A DNA stretch of 64,000 nt from BP-133 sp040756995 (GCA_040756995.1 JBFLYK010000023.1:34842-98841), one strand, 5' to 3'. Shown: positions 1-9,484, numbered from the stretch's first letter. Made by a program: numbers and translations. The notes: generated by a model from the sequence alone, not told the origin.

Positions 1-77
1 TGTACAACTTCACCAACCGGCTGGCCATGGCCACCGGCATGATGCCCAACCGGGAGTACCACGGCCTGGCCCGCTGA
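1..77 (+). CDS. C-terminal end of a truncated peroxidase-related protein (carboxymuconolactone decarboxylase-like)
   Basis: Only the last 24 codons lie in the window, in the frame starting at base 3 and ending at TGA 75-77. The tail reads NRLAMATGMMPNREYH near its end. This resembles the C-terminus of alkylhydroperoxidase/carboxymuconolactone-decarboxylase-fold proteins, which often end with a similar FxNRLAxATG segment. No catalytic motif is inside the window, so the family is a guess from the tail. It lies 63 bp upstream of the CBS gene on the same strand. Confidence 0.4.
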   Translation, partial: YNFTNRLAMATGMMPNREYHGLAR

Positions 78-140
78 CACCCTTGTCGTCTCTTCCGCCA
101 AGGTCGATCATGGCGGGAGGAATCGACAAGGAGGCGGCCG

Positions 141-575
141 GTGAAGGTCGAGAACATCCTCCACTCCAAGGGCTGGGCGGTCGAGACGATTTCCAGCGGG
201 GCCTCCATGGCCCAGGCCGTCCACCGGCTCACGTCGGCGGCCATCGGCGCGCTGGTCGTCACCGACGACGGGGAGACGGTGGACGGGCTGCTGTCGGAGC
301 GCGACGTCGTCTGGGCGCTCTCCCGGCACGGTGGAAACCTGCTCGATCTCAATGTGGCGGATTGCATGACCCGGGGCACCCCGGTCTGCTCGCCGGAGGC
401 CACTGTCCAGGAAGCGATGGCCGAGATGACGCGGCGGCGGCAGCGCCATATCCCCGTCCTCAAGGACGGGAAGCTGTGCGGCCTCATCAGCCTGGGTGAC
501 GTGGTCAAGCACCGGCTCGACGAGCTCGAACTCGAAGCGAACGTCCTCCGGGACGCCTACTTCATCCGCGGCTGA
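141..575 (+). CDS. tandem CBS-domain protein
   Basis: A 144-residue protein made almost entirely of two CBS domains, about residues 8-62 and 73-130. Visible hallmarks are GALVVTDDGETVDGLLSERDVV in the first repeat (read in two blocks) and HIPVLKDGKLCGLISLGDVV in the second. Stand-alone CBS pairs bind adenosine nucleotides and act as energy or redox sensors. The start is GTG at 141, supported by an AAGGAGG ribosome site at 128-134. There is no fused enzyme or channel domain, so the partner is unknown. Confidence 0.88.
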   Translation: MKVENILHSKGWAVETISSGASMAQAVHRLTSAAIGALVVTDDGETVDGLLSERDVVWALSRHGGNLLDLNVADCMTRGTPVCSPEATVQEAMAEMTRRRQRHIPVLKDGKLCGLISLGDVVKHRLDELELEANVLRDAYFIRG

Positions 576-585
576 CCCCCTACCG

Positions 586-3123
586 TCAGGCGGCGCCGGC
601 GTCGCAGGCCCGGGCCCGGGCGGTCCGCAGTGCCTGATCGCGCCCTTCGAGCAGCAGGCGGCGGATCGGCGCCGGGATCGGCGCCACCCGGGTGAGGAAC
701 TCGTCGGTCATCTCCACCGCCCCGTCGCCCACCGGGTAGAGCATCTCGGTGAACGACATGCCCACGTCGGGACCCCGCCGCTCCCAGATCGGCAAGAGCG
801 CGTCGAAGTAGGACGCCGTCCACGCCTGGAGCAGTGGCTCCTGGTCCGCCTGGCGGAAGCCGCCCATTACCGCCCGCATCATGGCCAGCGGCAGATCGCC
901 CTCGACGAGCGCCGACCACGCCTCGGCCTTCGGCGCGGCGTGGGGTTGGGCGGCCCCGGCCGCGGCGGCGTGGCGGGCGCCGGCGTCGGTGGCGTCGCGC
1001 TCCTCCTCGGCGGCGATCAGTGCCCGGGCGTCCTCGACCCCCGCCGTGGACAGTGAGCGGACGAGGGCCCAGCGCAGCTCGGTGTCGACCGCCAGGCCCT
1101 TGACACCGTCGATCGCCCGGCCGTCGAGGAGACCGCGCACAAGCGCCAGGTGGTCGTCGCCCCGGGCGGCGGCGGCGAAGGCCCGGGCATAGGCCAGCTG
1201 CACGTCGCTGCCCGGCGCCGCGGACCGCAGCGCCTCGAGGGCGTGCTCCGCCAGCCGCCGCCGGGCCGGCTCCCGGTTGGCCGGGTCGCCGAAGACGATC
1301 GCCGCCGCTTCGGCGTTGCGGAGGAGGCCGGCCACCACGGCGATCTGGTCCTCGCCGCCGAGGTTGGCCAGGACGAGATCGAGATAGCGGCGGGCCGGCA
1401 GTTCGGCGTCGCGGAGCATGTCCCAGGCCGCCGACCAGCACAGGCCCCGGGCCAGCGAGTCATCCAGCGTTCCCAGGCTCTCGGTGAGCGTGGCTAGGGA
1501 GCGGGCGTCGAGGCGGATCTTGGCGTAGGCGAGATCGCCGTCGTTGATCAGCAACAGGTCGGGAACCCGCACCCCGACGAGGTCCTCGACCGGCGTGCGG
1601 TGCCCTTCGACGTCGAACTCGACCCGGTCCCGCCGCCGCAGGCGACGTGAGCCGTCGTAGTCGTAGAGGCCCAGCGCCACCCGGTGGGAGCGCAGGGTCG
1701 GGTGGTCGGGTGGGGCCTCCTGCTCCAGAGCGAAGGAGGAGTACGTGTCGGTCCCCTGGAAGCTGGCCCGCAGCGTGTTGACGCCAGCGGTCTCCAGCCA
1801 CTGCTGGGCCCACTCCCCCAGCCGGCGGCCCGAGGCCTCCTCGAGGGCGCCGAGGAAGTCGCGCAGCTCGGTGTTGCCCCAGGCGTGGCGGGCGAAGTAG
1901 TTCCGCACCCCGTCGAGGAACTCCTTCTGCCCGACCCAGGCGACCAGCTGGCGGAGCACCGACGCCCCCTTGGCGTAGGTGATCCCGTCGAAGTTGGTCT
2001 TCATGGTCTCGATGTCGGGCGCGTCGGCCACGATCGGATGCGTCGACGGGAGCTGGTCCTGCCGGTAGGCCCACGTCTTCCAGTTGCTGGCGAACGTCGT
2101 CCAGGCCGAGCGGAACCTCGTGGCCTCCACCAGCCCCAGATAGGAGGCGAAGGTGGCGAAACTCTCGTTCAACCACAGGTCGTCCCACCATCGCATGGTC
2201 ACGAGGTCGCCGAACCACATGTGGGCCATTTCGTGGAGGATCGTGTCGGCGCGTCCCTCGCGCTCCGCTTCCGTCACCTTCGACCGGAAGATGTGGCGCT
2301 CGGAGAACGTGACGCAGCCGGCGTTCTCCATGGCCCCGAAGTTGAACTCGGGGACGAAAAGCTGGTCGTACTTGCCGAAGGCGTAGGGCTGCCCGAAGGC
2401 CTCTTCGAAGAAGTCGAAGCCGGCCGCGGTGATGTCGAAGATCTCATCGGCGTCGAGGTACTGGGCCAGCGACTGCCGGCAGTACAGCCCCATATCGATG
2501 TCGCGATGCCGACGGTGGACAGAGTGGTACGGACCGGCCACCAGCGCCGTGATGTACGTCGACATCTTCTCGGTGGTGGCGAAGCGCCACCGCCCGGCGG
2601 CGCCCTCGGCCGGACGGGCCGTGACCGCCCCGTTGGAGACCACCTCCCAACCGGTGGGGGCGTCGACCTCGAAGCAGAACGTGGCCTTCAGGTCGGGTTG
2701 ATCGAAGCAGGGAAAGACGCGATGGGCGTCAAACGGCTCGAACTGCGTGTGGAGGTACACGGCGCCGTCGACCGGATCGACGAAGCGGTGCAGCCCGACC
2801 CCGGTGTGCTCGTAGGCGTGGTCGGCCACCACCACGATCTCGTTCTCGGCGGCCAGGCCGCCGATGCGGAGCCGGCCGGCGGTGGGGTCGAAAGCATCGG
2901 CGGCCACCGGCGCACCGTTGACCGTCGCCGACTCGACCCGCAGCGCCGTGAGGTCGAGGAACGTCTCCGCTCCCGAGTCGCTGGCCCGGCACCGCAACCG
3001 GGTCTCACTGCGGAAGCTCTCCTCCCCGGTCAGGTCGAGGGTGACGTCATAGTGGAGGTCGTCGAGGAGGCGGGCCCGTTCGGCGGCCTCGGAGCGCAGA
3101 AGATTGTTCTCAGCCACGGTCAA
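586..3123 (-). CDS. pepN: aminopeptidase N, M1 family zinc metallopeptidase
   Basis: An 845-residue protein, normal for actinobacterial PepN, which removes N-terminal amino acids from peptides in the cytosol. The exopeptidase motif GAMEN is at residues 263-267. The zinc site is HEMAH at 297-301, with the third ligand Glu320 in WLNESFA, exactly the M1 HExxH-x18-E arrangement. The C-terminal ERAP1-like helical region is present. The start is uncertain: TTG at 3123 or GTG two codons later at 3117, with no clear ribosome site. It is divergent from the phosphoesterase gene and ends 10 bp from the convergent CBS gene. Confidence 0.95.
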   Translation of the reverse strand: MTVAENNLLRSEAAERARLLDDLHYDVTLDLTGEESFRSETRLRCRASDSGAETFLDLTALRVESATVNGAPVAADAFDPTAGRLRIGGLAAENEIVVVADHAYEHTGVGLHRFVDPVDGAVYLHTQFEPFDAHRVFPCFDQPDLKATFCFEVDAPTGWEVVSNGAVTARPAEGAAGRWRFATTEKMSTYITALVAGPYHSVHRRHRDIDMGLYCRQSLAQYLDADEIFDITAAGFDFFEEAFGQPYAFGKYDQLFVPEFNFGAMENAGCVTFSERHIFRSKVTEAEREGRADTILHEMAHMWFGDLVTMRWWDDLWLNESFATFASYLGLVEATRFRSAWTTFASNWKTWAYRQDQLPSTHPIVADAPDIETMKTNFDGITYAKGASVLRQLVAWVGQKEFLDGVRNYFARHAWGNTELRDFLGALEEASGRRLGEWAQQWLETAGVNTLRASFQGTDTYSSFALEQEAPPDHPTLRSHRVALGLYDYDGSRRLRRRDRVEFDVEGHRTPVEDLVGVRVPDLLLINDGDLAYAKIRLDARSLATLTESLGTLDDSLARGLCWSAAWDMLRDAELPARRYLDLVLANLGGEDQIAVVAGLLRNAEAAAIVFGDPANREPARRRLAEHALEALRSAAPGSDVQLAYARAFAAAARGDDHLALVRGLLDGRAIDGVKGLAVDTELRWALVRSLSTAGVEDARALIAAEEERDATDAGARHAAAAGAAQPHAAPKAEAWSALVEGDLPLAMMRAVMGGFRQADQEPLLQAWTASYFDALLPIWERRGPDVGMSFTEMLYPVGDGAVEMTDEFLTRVAPIPAPIRRLLLEGRDQALRTARARACDAGAA

Positions 3124-3185
3124 GGGAGGCTAGTGGGGGTTATGCCCGCGTGGCCTACAGCGCCCCGGGCTGCGACCATGGGTGC

Positions 3186-4595
3186 ATGCGCCGGGGAATC
3201 GCCTATCTGCTCGTGGCTCTCCTCGGCGCGGCTGCCGGGCTGCTGGCCCTCGGCACGGTCACCGTGGCCCACGGGCGCGTCGGGCCGGGCCGGGTGGCGG
3301 TGCGGGCCCACCTCGGCGACAGCCGGACGGAGCTCCGCCTTCCCCCGCTGGGTCAGATCTCGGCCGCCACCCACTTCGCACCGGTCACCCTGACCGGTCA
3401 AGTCAACGAGCTGAGCCCCGACCGCCTCCAGGATCTCCTGAAGACGGACGACCCCGGCGACCGGCTCCGGTCCGAGGTGTCGGCCGACCTGGAGCCGCTG
3501 TTGCGGGCCTTCGCCTGGCGGGCGTTGGTCACCGCCCTCGTGGCCGGCGCGCTGGCCGGAGCGCTCGTCCCCCGCCGGCGCTGGACCCATGCGCTGACCG
3601 GCGCGGGCGGAGCCGTGGTGGCGATCACCCTCCTGCTCGGGGGCGCCTGGCGGGGTTACGACGCCGAGGCCTTCGACAAGGCCCGCTTCGAAGGGCCGCT
3701 GGAACGGGCCCCGTCCCTCCTCGCCACCGTGCGGAAGCACGTCGACGACATCGACGACGTCCGCAAGCGTGTCCGGGTCCTCGGCGACCAGGTGGCCGAG
3801 CTGTACTCGGTGGCCAGCTCGCAGGTCGGGGGGCCGGTGGCCGGCGACGAAGTCCGCATTCTGCACATCAGCGACATCCACTCGAACCCGTTGGGTCTGG
3901 AGGTGGCCCGCCGGCTGGCCGAGCACTTCAAGGTCGCCGCCGTCCTCGACACCGGCGACCTCACGTCGTTCGGGCTGCCCCTCGAAGGGCGCCTCGGCGA
4001 GCTGGTGGCCACCATCAAGGTTCCGTACCTTCTCGTGCCCGGCAACCACGACTCGACCGAGAACCGTCAGGCGCTGGCCGGCGTCGACAACGTCCAGCTC
4101 CTCGACGGCACGGTGGCCGAGGTGGCCGGCGTCCGCATTCTCGGCATCGGCGATCCGGCCTTCACCGCCACCAACGAGACCAGCACCGCCGAAGCGGCGG
4201 CCATCAAGCGGGAGCACGCCCCGGCGGTGGCGGCCCGGGTCCAGGAGCTCCGCCCCGACGTCCTGGCCGTCCACGACCCGCTCCTCGGAGAAGCGTCACA
4301 GGGCCACGTGCCGCTCATCGTCGCCGGCCACACGCACAAGAACACCGCCGTTCGCCGCAACGGCACGCTGGTCCTCACCGTGGGGTCGACGGGCGCCACC
4401 GGCCTCGGCTCGTTCACCGTCGACACCGGCAGCCCCTACGAGGCGGAGCTGCTCCATTTCGTCGCCGGGGACCTCGTCGCCGCCGACCGCATCGACCTCC
4501 ACGGAGTCGGCGGTGCCTTCCGCATCGAGCGCCAGATCGTTCCGCCGCCCGGCGAAGCACCGGAGCTGGCCACGCCGCGGGGACAACTGCCCTAG
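3186..4595 (+). CDS. membrane-anchored calcineurin-like metallophosphoesterase
   Basis: A 469-residue protein from the ATG at 3186. An N-terminal hydrophobic helix (about residues 4-26) and a second pair of hydrophobic stretches near 110-160 suggest an extracytoplasmic segment between membrane helices. The C-terminal half is a calcineurin-like domain with the metal motifs ILHISDIHSN, DTGDLT, PGNHDS and AGHTHKN. The substrate is not apparent. An in-frame start 36 bp upstream is possible, but the hydrophobic N-terminus fits 3186 better. It is followed by an SDR gene after 29 bp. Confidence 0.8.
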   Translation: MRRGIAYLLVALLGAAAGLLALGTVTVAHGRVGPGRVAVRAHLGDSRTELRLPPLGQISAATHFAPVTLTGQVNELSPDRLQDLLKTDDPGDRLRSEVSADLEPLLRAFAWRALVTALVAGALAGALVPRRRWTHALTGAGGAVVAITLLLGGAWRGYDAEAFDKARFEGPLERAPSLLATVRKHVDDIDDVRKRVRVLGDQVAELYSVASSQVGGPVAGDEVRILHISDIHSNPLGLEVARRLAEHFKVAAVLDTGDLTSFGLPLEGRLGELVATIKVPYLLVPGNHDSTENRQALAGVDNVQLLDGTVAEVAGVRILGIGDPAFTATNETSTAEAAAIKREHAPAVAARVQELRPDVLAVHDPLLGEASQGHVPLIVAGHTHKNTAVRRNGTLVLTVGSTGATGLGSFTVDTGSPYEAELLHFVAGDLVAADRIDLHGVGGAFRIERQIVPPPGEAPELATPRGQLP

Positions 4596-4624
4596 CCCCG
4601 AAAGCACCGCGCGAGACTCCCGGC

Positions 4625-5422
4625 ATGGAACTTGCTGGAAAGGTCGCGGTGGTGACCGGTGGCGCGTCGGGCATCGGCCGGGCGATGTGTCGCCGGTTCG
4701 CCGCCGAGGGGGCATCAGTGGTCGTCGCCGACGTCGACGCCCCGGGGGCGGCGGCCGTGGCCCAGGAGACCGGAGGTCTCGCCGTTCCGGGCGACATGTC
4801 GGTCGAGGCCGACGTGACCGCGCTGGTCGACACCGCGCTGCTGAGCTTCGATCGCATCGATCTGTTCTGCGCCAACGCCGGCATCCTGTGGGGCACCCCA
4901 CCCGCCGAGCCGGCCGCCACCATCGGACCCGACGCACCGGACGAAGCCTGGGAACGGATCTGGCGGGTCAACGTGATGGCCCACGTCTACGCCGCCCGGG
5001 CCGTCCTGCCCCCCATGATCGACCGGGGCGGCGGCCACATCCTCGTGACGGCCTCCGCCGCCGGGCTCCTGACTCTCGTCGGCAACGCGCCCTACAGCGT
5101 CACGAAGCACGCCGCGGTGGCCCTGGCCGAGTGGCTGGCCATCACCTACGGCGACCGGGGGATACGGGTCAGCTGCCTCTGCCCCCAGCTCGTGCGGACC
5201 GAGATGCTGGCCGGGGCGACGGACGCCACCCGGGAGCAGGGCCTGGGCGACATCAACGTCCTCGAACCGGAGGACGTCGCCGGGGCCGTGGTGGACGGGC
5301 TGCGGGAGGAACGGTTCCTCATCCTTCCGCAGCCCGAGGTCGCCGAGTACTTCCGCCGCAAGGCGACCGACTACGACCGTTGGCTGACGGGGATGCGCCG
5401 CTTAGCCGGGAGTGGGCGCTGA
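4625..5422 (+). CDS. SDR family NAD(P)-dependent oxidoreductase
   Basis: A 265-residue classical short-chain dehydrogenase. It has the cofactor motif TGGASGIG (11-18), NAG at 84-86, and the catalytic set Ser144, Tyr157 and Lys161 (YSVTK). Acidic residues after the second strand (VADVD) suggest NAD preference. The substrate cannot be read from sequence. The 3' end overlaps the convergent TetR gene by 21 bp, so the pair may be a regulator and target, although they are not divergent. Confidence 0.88.
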   Translation: MELAGKVAVVTGGASGIGRAMCRRFAAEGASVVVADVDAPGAAAVAQETGGLAVPGDMSVEADVTALVDTALLSFDRIDLFCANAGILWGTPPAEPAATIGPDAPDEAWERIWRVNVMAHVYAARAVLPPMIDRGGGHILVTASAAGLLTLVGNAPYSVTKHAAVALAEWLAITYGDRGIRVSCLCPQLVRTEMLAGATDATREQGLGDINVLEPEDVAGAVVDGLREERFLILPQPEVAEYFRRKATDYDRWLTGMRRLAGSGR

Positions 5423-6043
5423 TCCGACCCCGAACATCAGCAGCACGCTGTCGGCCACCCGCTCGAAGGCCTCCCGGTCCGGGAGCCGCCCTTCCGGCTT
5501 GAACCAGAACGGCACGAAGTTGAGGGCGCCGGTGAGGTTGTGCCGGACGACCGCCACGTCGATGTCGGCCAGCTCCCCGTCCTTCACGCCCTCGGCGATC
5601 ACGGCCCGGAAAATGGCGTCGTGCTCGGCGTGCCAGTCGGCGACCCGCTCCCGGACGACCGCCGGCCATTCGAGATGGGACAGGAACAGCCGGGAGAGTT
5701 CCGGATAGTCGACCGTGATGATCTGCAGCTGTTCGATGATCAGCCGCCGCAGCCGGTCGGGGGCGGGGCCCGGTTCGCCGGCGATGGCCTTGAGTCGCCG
5801 GATCGCCTCCTCGGCGACCGAGCCGAGGGCGGCGGTGAGCAATGCCTCTTTGCTGTCGAAATAGTGGTAGAGCGAGGCCTTGGCCAGATCGAGGCGCTCG
5901 GCGATCTCTTCCAGACTGGTGTTGTAGTAGCCCTTCTCCGCCAGCACCCCGGCCGCCACCCGGAGGATCTCGTTGACCCGGCGTTGCCGCTTGCGGGCGA
6001 CCCGCCCGAGCGGCGCAGACTCGTTGTGGGGCATGGCAGTCAT
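5402..6043 (-). CDS. TetR family transcriptional regulator
   Basis: About 210-213 residues. The N-terminal helix-turn-helix reads SLEEIAERLDLAKASLYHYF followed by DSKEALL, the standard TetR signature. The ligand domain resembles fatty-acid or acyl-CoA type regulators, with the FWFKPEGRL segment near the end. Two ATG codons, at 6043 and 6034, are equally possible starts. The stop TAA at 5402-5404 lies inside the end of the convergent SDR gene. Confidence 0.9.
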   Translation of the reverse strand: MTAMPHNESAPLGRVARKRQRRVNEILRVAAGVLAEKGYYNTSLEEIAERLDLAKASLYHYFDSKEALLTAALGSVAEEAIRRLKAIAGEPGPAPDRLRRLIIEQLQIITVDYPELSRLFLSHLEWPAVVRERVADWHAEHDAIFRAVIAEGVKDGELADIDVAVVRHNLTGALNFVPFWFKPEGRLPDREAFERVADSVLLMFGVGSAPTPG

Positions 6044-6184
6044 CCTTCGGATGCTAACCGTCTCCCCGAAGACCCCGATCGCACGTTCGGCTTTTCCGCA
6101 AGCCCTGAGGCTTCTCTCGGCGTTCACCACCGGTCGCCCTCCGTGTTCACGAAGCGGAAAGCCCCTGCCTGCATGATCCGATCC

Positions 6185-6916
6185 ATGAGCACCCGGGCCT
6201 TCGTCCCCCGAGACGAAGCCGCCGCATCCGGCCCGCCGGAAGGACCCTCGAGGCTCCCGGACCACAACGGCCGTCTGGCGGTGTTCGATCTCGACCGGAC
6301 GTTGCTTCCCGGGTCCAGTCTGAGCCTCTTCGGGCGGGCGATGCACCGGGCCGGCATGGTTGGCCACCGCCGCCTGGCCGGCTACCTCGCCCGGGAGGCG
6401 GTCTTCGTCCGCCGGGGCCAGGGGATCTCCTCCGCCCACCGGTTGCTGGCCGCGCTGCTGGCCGACGTGGCCGGCCGGGAGGCCGCCCCGCTGCTCGAGG
6501 TGGCCGAAGAGCTCGGCGACGACCTTGTCCGCACCGCCCACCCCGGCGCCAGGTGGCTCCTCGACCACCACCTCGCCGCCGGGGACTTCTGTGTCATCGC
6601 CTCCGCCAGCCCGCAGCCGCTGGTCGAGGCGGCGGCCCGGGCGTTCGGCGCCCAGCGGGCCGTGGGCACCCGGGCCGAGGTGTGCGACGGCCGCTTCACC
6701 GGCCGCCTGGAAGGCCCGTTCTGCCACGGCCGGGGGAAACTCGCCCGCCTGTGGGTCGAGATCGGGCCGGCCGACCTGTCCCGGGCCGCCGCCTATTCCG
6801 ACTCGATGTCCGACCTGCCGCTGCTCACGGCCGCCGGGCGGCCCGTGGCGGTGAACCCCGACCGGCGCCTCCGCCGGGAGGCTCGGACCCGGGGCTGGCC
6901 CGTCCTCACCTTCTGA
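6185..6916 (+). CDS. HAD-IB family phosphatase (SerB-like)
   Basis: A 243-residue haloacid dehalogenase-type hydrolase. Motif I is FDLDRTLLPGSS, with the nucleophile Asp and the HAD-IB spacing. Motif II is the IASAS segment, and motif III/IV is AAAYSDSMSDLPLL near the C-terminus. HAD-IB members act on phosphoserine or similar phosphomonoesters, including acyl-phosphate lipids. The 30-residue N-terminal lead is charged and looks disordered. An upstream in-frame ATG at 6173 is an alternative start. Confidence 0.85.
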   Translation: MSTRAFVPRDEAAASGPPEGPSRLPDHNGRLAVFDLDRTLLPGSSLSLFGRAMHRAGMVGHRRLAGYLAREAVFVRRGQGISSAHRLLAALLADVAGREAAPLLEVAEELGDDLVRTAHPGARWLLDHHLAAGDFCVIASASPQPLVEAAARAFGAQRAVGTRAEVCDGRFTGRLEGPFCHGRGKLARLWVEIGPADLSRAAAYSDSMSDLPLLTAAGRPVAVNPDRRLRREARTRGWPVLTF

Positions 6917-6997
6917 CGCAGCCCCTGTCCCAGCCCTTCCCTCAGCAGGTAAGGTCCCGGGCGCTACGACCGCCTTCGGGGGGGAGGAGAGTTCTCC

Positions 6998-8287
6998 ATG
7001 GGCAGAGCTTCGCGTTCCCCCCGCCTCCGCTGCGCCGGCCCCCTGCTGGCCGCCGTCCTGTGCGCCGCTCTCCTGTGGCCCACGGCCGCGCCGGCGGCCA
7101 CGGTCGCCTGGACGGCCCAGTTCGGAACCAGCTTCCCTGACGACGCCAACGGCGTGACCATCGATCCGGCGGGCAACCTCTTCGTGATCGGGCAGACCTC
7201 CGGCGAGCTTCCGGGCCAGAAGAACGCCGGGATGATCGACGCCTTCCTCCGGCGGTACGACGCGTCGGGAGCGGAGGTCTGGACCCGTCAGTACGGCACC
7301 GCCGAACGCGACATTCCGAAGGGCCTCACCCTGGACGACAGCGGTCACGTCTACGTGGTCGGCCAGACGTTCGGAACGCTCCCCGGGCAGGTCTCGGCCG
7401 GCGGGTGGGACGCCTTCCTCCGCAAGTACACCCCGGCGGGCGACGAGGTGTGGACCCGCCAGTTCGGCGGCGGGGGCGCGGAGAGCGCCGCCTCCGTCCG
7501 GGTGGACCGGGCCGGCAACGCCTACGTCGTCGGCGGCACCCGGGCGGCGCTCCCGGGCCAGACCAACATCGGCGACTACGACGGCTTCATCGTCAAGTTC
7601 GACGGCGGCGGCAACCAGGTGTGGGCCAGGCAGTTCGGCACGACGGTCGAGGACTACACCCTCGCCGTCACGCTCGACGCCAACGGCAACCCGATCATCG
7701 CCGGCGAGACCAGCGGGCGCCTCGCCGGGGCGGCCGCCGCCGGGGGCCTCGACGGCTTCGTCCGCCAGTACGACCCCAACGGCCAGGTCGTCTGGACCCG
7801 CCAGTTCGGCAGCCCGCTCGACGACTACGCCGTCAGCGCGATGGTCGGTCCCAAGGGTGACGTGCTGGTCGCCGGGAGCACGACCGGCTCGCTGCCGGGC
7901 CACACGTCGGCCGGGGAGTCCGACGCCTTCATCATGGCCTTCGGCGGCCAGGGCGCCGTCGGGTGGTCCCACCAGTTCGGCACCTCTGGCGTCGACGACG
8001 CCGAGGGGATCGCCTTCGACGCCGCCGGCAACACGTTCGTGGCCGGGCGGGCGGGCGGCTCACTCCCGGGAGCGTCGTCGAACGGCGGCTCCGACGCCTT
8101 CCTGGCCGCCGCCGGCCCGAAGGGCGACATCATCTGGGTCCGCCAGTTCGGTGGCCCGGCCGAGGACTACGCCATGGCCCTGGCTATCGGCCAGGGCGGG
8201 TTCTATCTGGCCGGGGGCACCACCGGTGCGCTCCCGGGCCAGAAGAACATCGGCCAGCGCGACGCCTTCGTCGTCAACATCTCGTAG
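6998..8287 (+). CDS. secreted SBBP-type repeat protein (predicted beta-propeller)
   Basis: A 429-residue exported protein with a classical signal peptide (RR-rich start, hydrophobic core, cleavage near APAA at about residue 32). The mature part is seven or so repeats of about 53 residues. Each has the core GxxLPGQ, then DAFLRKY and WTRQFG, typical of SBBP/beta-propeller repeats. Such proteins are extracellular and often bind surfaces or carbohydrate, but no catalytic residues are seen. A GGGAGGAG ribosome site at 6979-6986 precedes the ATG. Confidence 0.85.
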   Translation: MGRASRSPRLRCAGPLLAAVLCAALLWPTAAPAATVAWTAQFGTSFPDDANGVTIDPAGNLFVIGQTSGELPGQKNAGMIDAFLRRYDASGAEVWTRQYGTAERDIPKGLTLDDSGHVYVVGQTFGTLPGQVSAGGWDAFLRKYTPAGDEVWTRQFGGGGAESAASVRVDRAGNAYVVGGTRAALPGQTNIGDYDGFIVKFDGGGNQVWARQFGTTVEDYTLAVTLDANGNPIIAGETSGRLAGAAAAGGLDGFVRQYDPNGQVVWTRQFGSPLDDYAVSAMVGPKGDVLVAGSTTGSLPGHTSAGESDAFIMAFGGQGAVGWSHQFGTSGVDDAEGIAFDAAGNTFVAGRAGGSLPGASSNGGSDAFLAAAGPKGDIIWVRQFGGPAEDYAMALAIGQGGFYLAGGTTGALPGQKNIGQRDAFVVNIS

Positions 8288-8307
8288 CAACCTCTTCCGA
8301 CGCGGCG

Positions 8308-8345
8308 GCCGCCGGCACCCCTCCCTTCGGACGGGCGCCGGCGGC
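8308..8345. terminator. bidirectional hairpin between convergent genes
   Basis: GCCGCCGGC at 8308-8316 pairs perfectly with GCCGGCGGC at 8337-8345. The intervening CCC/TCC and GGA/GGG can extend the stem around a CTTC loop. It sits between the repeat-protein stop (8287) and the cupredoxin stop (8376). There is no T-tract, as is common in actinobacteria. Confidence 0.5.
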
Positions 8346-8375
8346 GGACCGCTGGTACTGACTGCTCAGGCCGGG

Positions 8376-8849
8376 CTATTCGACGACCAGGGTTCCCTTC
8401 ATCTGCTGGTGCATCTGACAGGTGAACGGGTACTGCCCCGGCGGCAGCTTGTCGACGCCCTCCACGTTGTGCACGTAGCCGTGGTCAACCAGGGCGCTGC
8501 TGAACCGCGGCATCCGGTCGCACTTCTGGAACGGCGGGTCGGTGCAGCCCGGGATGGCCTCCGTCAGGCTGTGAGCCGTCACGCCCGCCCCGTAGGGGTA
8601 CATGTCGTAGTTCCCGAACTTGATCTTCGAACCGCGCTTCACGTGCACGGTCGTCGGGATGTACTGCCAGGCCATGACGAATACGTCCGCCGGGTGGTCC
8701 TGTCCGGTGATGTCGTCGGCCGGCTGCTGCGGCGCGCTCTGGACCGGCGTCGCCGGGTCGGCGGCCGCCGACCCGGCGAGCCCGAGGGCTCCCAGGCCGA
8801 TCACCGTCACGATTACGGCGGCTCTCCTTCTGATGGTCGTGTTCATCAT
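8376..8849 (-). CDS. secreted cupredoxin (type 1 copper protein)
   Basis: A 157-residue exported protein from ATG 8849, with a signal peptide ending near residue 30 (GSAAA-DP). The type 1 copper ligands are complete: His93, Cys144, His147 and Met150, in a TCQMHQQMKG loop at the very C-terminus. Cys101 and Cys110 could form a disulfide. Plastocyanin-like proteins of this kind shuttle single electrons outside the membrane. It is the last gene of a minus-strand operon with an exported protein and a Tat amidohydrolase, so it may serve as their redox or copper partner. Confidence 0.85.
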   Translation of the reverse strand: MMNTTIRRRAAVIVTVIGLGALGLAGSAAADPATPVQSAPQQPADDITGQDHPADVFVMAWQYIPTTVHVKRGSKIKFGNYDMYPYGAGVTAHSLTEAIPGCTDPPFQKCDRMPRFSSALVDHGYVHNVEGVDKLPPGQYPFTCQMHQQMKGTLVVE

Positions 8850-8854
8850 CGCCC

Positions 8855-9430
8855 TCACCCGACCTTCACCGACGTGAACACGGCCTGACCACCGTTGATC
8901 AGGCGGCTGCCCGGCAATCCGAGCTGCGGGTGCGGCAGGCACCCGGCCCCCGTCTGCAGCCCGAACTGCACGGTCATGGTCTCGCCCGGCTGCGGGAGCT
9001 TCCGCAGCGGCACGGTGATCGAGCCGGTCTCGTTCATCTTCGGCCCGAAGTCGGACTTCACCCCCAGCGGCCCCGTCCTGTCGCTTGAGACCGCCACGTG
9101 CAGGATGATCTCGTTGTCCGAGAGGAACGCCTCGGTGTAGTCCACCTGCACCGACGAGACCTGGTCGGAGACCTGGTGGAGCGCCAGCAGCGTCGCCCGC
9201 GGTCCGTCACCGACGCAGTTCACGGCGGCGGCCTGGCGGGTGTTGCGCTGCATGATGGTCACTTTCCCGGTCGACGGGTCGGCCTCGGCCACGATCACAC
9301 TGGGGTCGCCGTTGTGCGGCCCCTTCTTGTACTGGCCCGGCCCGTAGGACGAGGCCGCGCCAGCCGGAGCCACGCTCACCGCGACGACCGTGAAGGTCGC
9401 CGCCGCCAGCACGGCCAGCTTGCCTTTCAT
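8855..9430 (-). CDS. exported protein of unknown function
   Basis: A 191-residue protein with a clear signal peptide (cleaved near residue 25, APAGAAS). I do not recognise the family. The mature part is beta-rich, with two cysteines (CVGD and GCLPH), and ends in GGQAVFTSVKVG. A GGGGAGGAAT ribosome site precedes ATG 9430. It lies 5 bp upstream of the cupredoxin gene and 54 bp downstream of the amidohydrolase, so the three are probably one transcript. Confidence 0.7.
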   Translation of the reverse strand: MKGKLAVLAAATFTVVAVSVAPAGAASSYGPGQYKKGPHNGDPSVIVAEADPSTGKVTIMQRNTRQAAAVNCVGDGPRATLLALHQVSDQVSSVQVDYTEAFLSDNEIILHVAVSSDRTGPLGVKSDFGPKMNETGSITVPLRKLPQPGETMTVQFGLQTGAGCLPHPQLGLPGSRLINGGQAVFTSVKVG

Positions 9431-9484
9431 CGATTCCTCCCCTTGCTACTGGTGCGATGTCGTGATGGAAAAGGGGTGGCCCCG

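Noticed and set aside
1684..3393. Long open frame on the plus strand opposite aminopeptidase N
   Set aside because: It is antisense to a gene with intact M1 motifs, has no recognisable domain, and is explained by high GC third positions.
7190..8260. Direct DNA repeats in the secreted repeat-protein gene as a CRISPR or satellite
   Set aside because: The periodicity is that of the 53-residue protein repeats; the DNA units are diverged and in frame.
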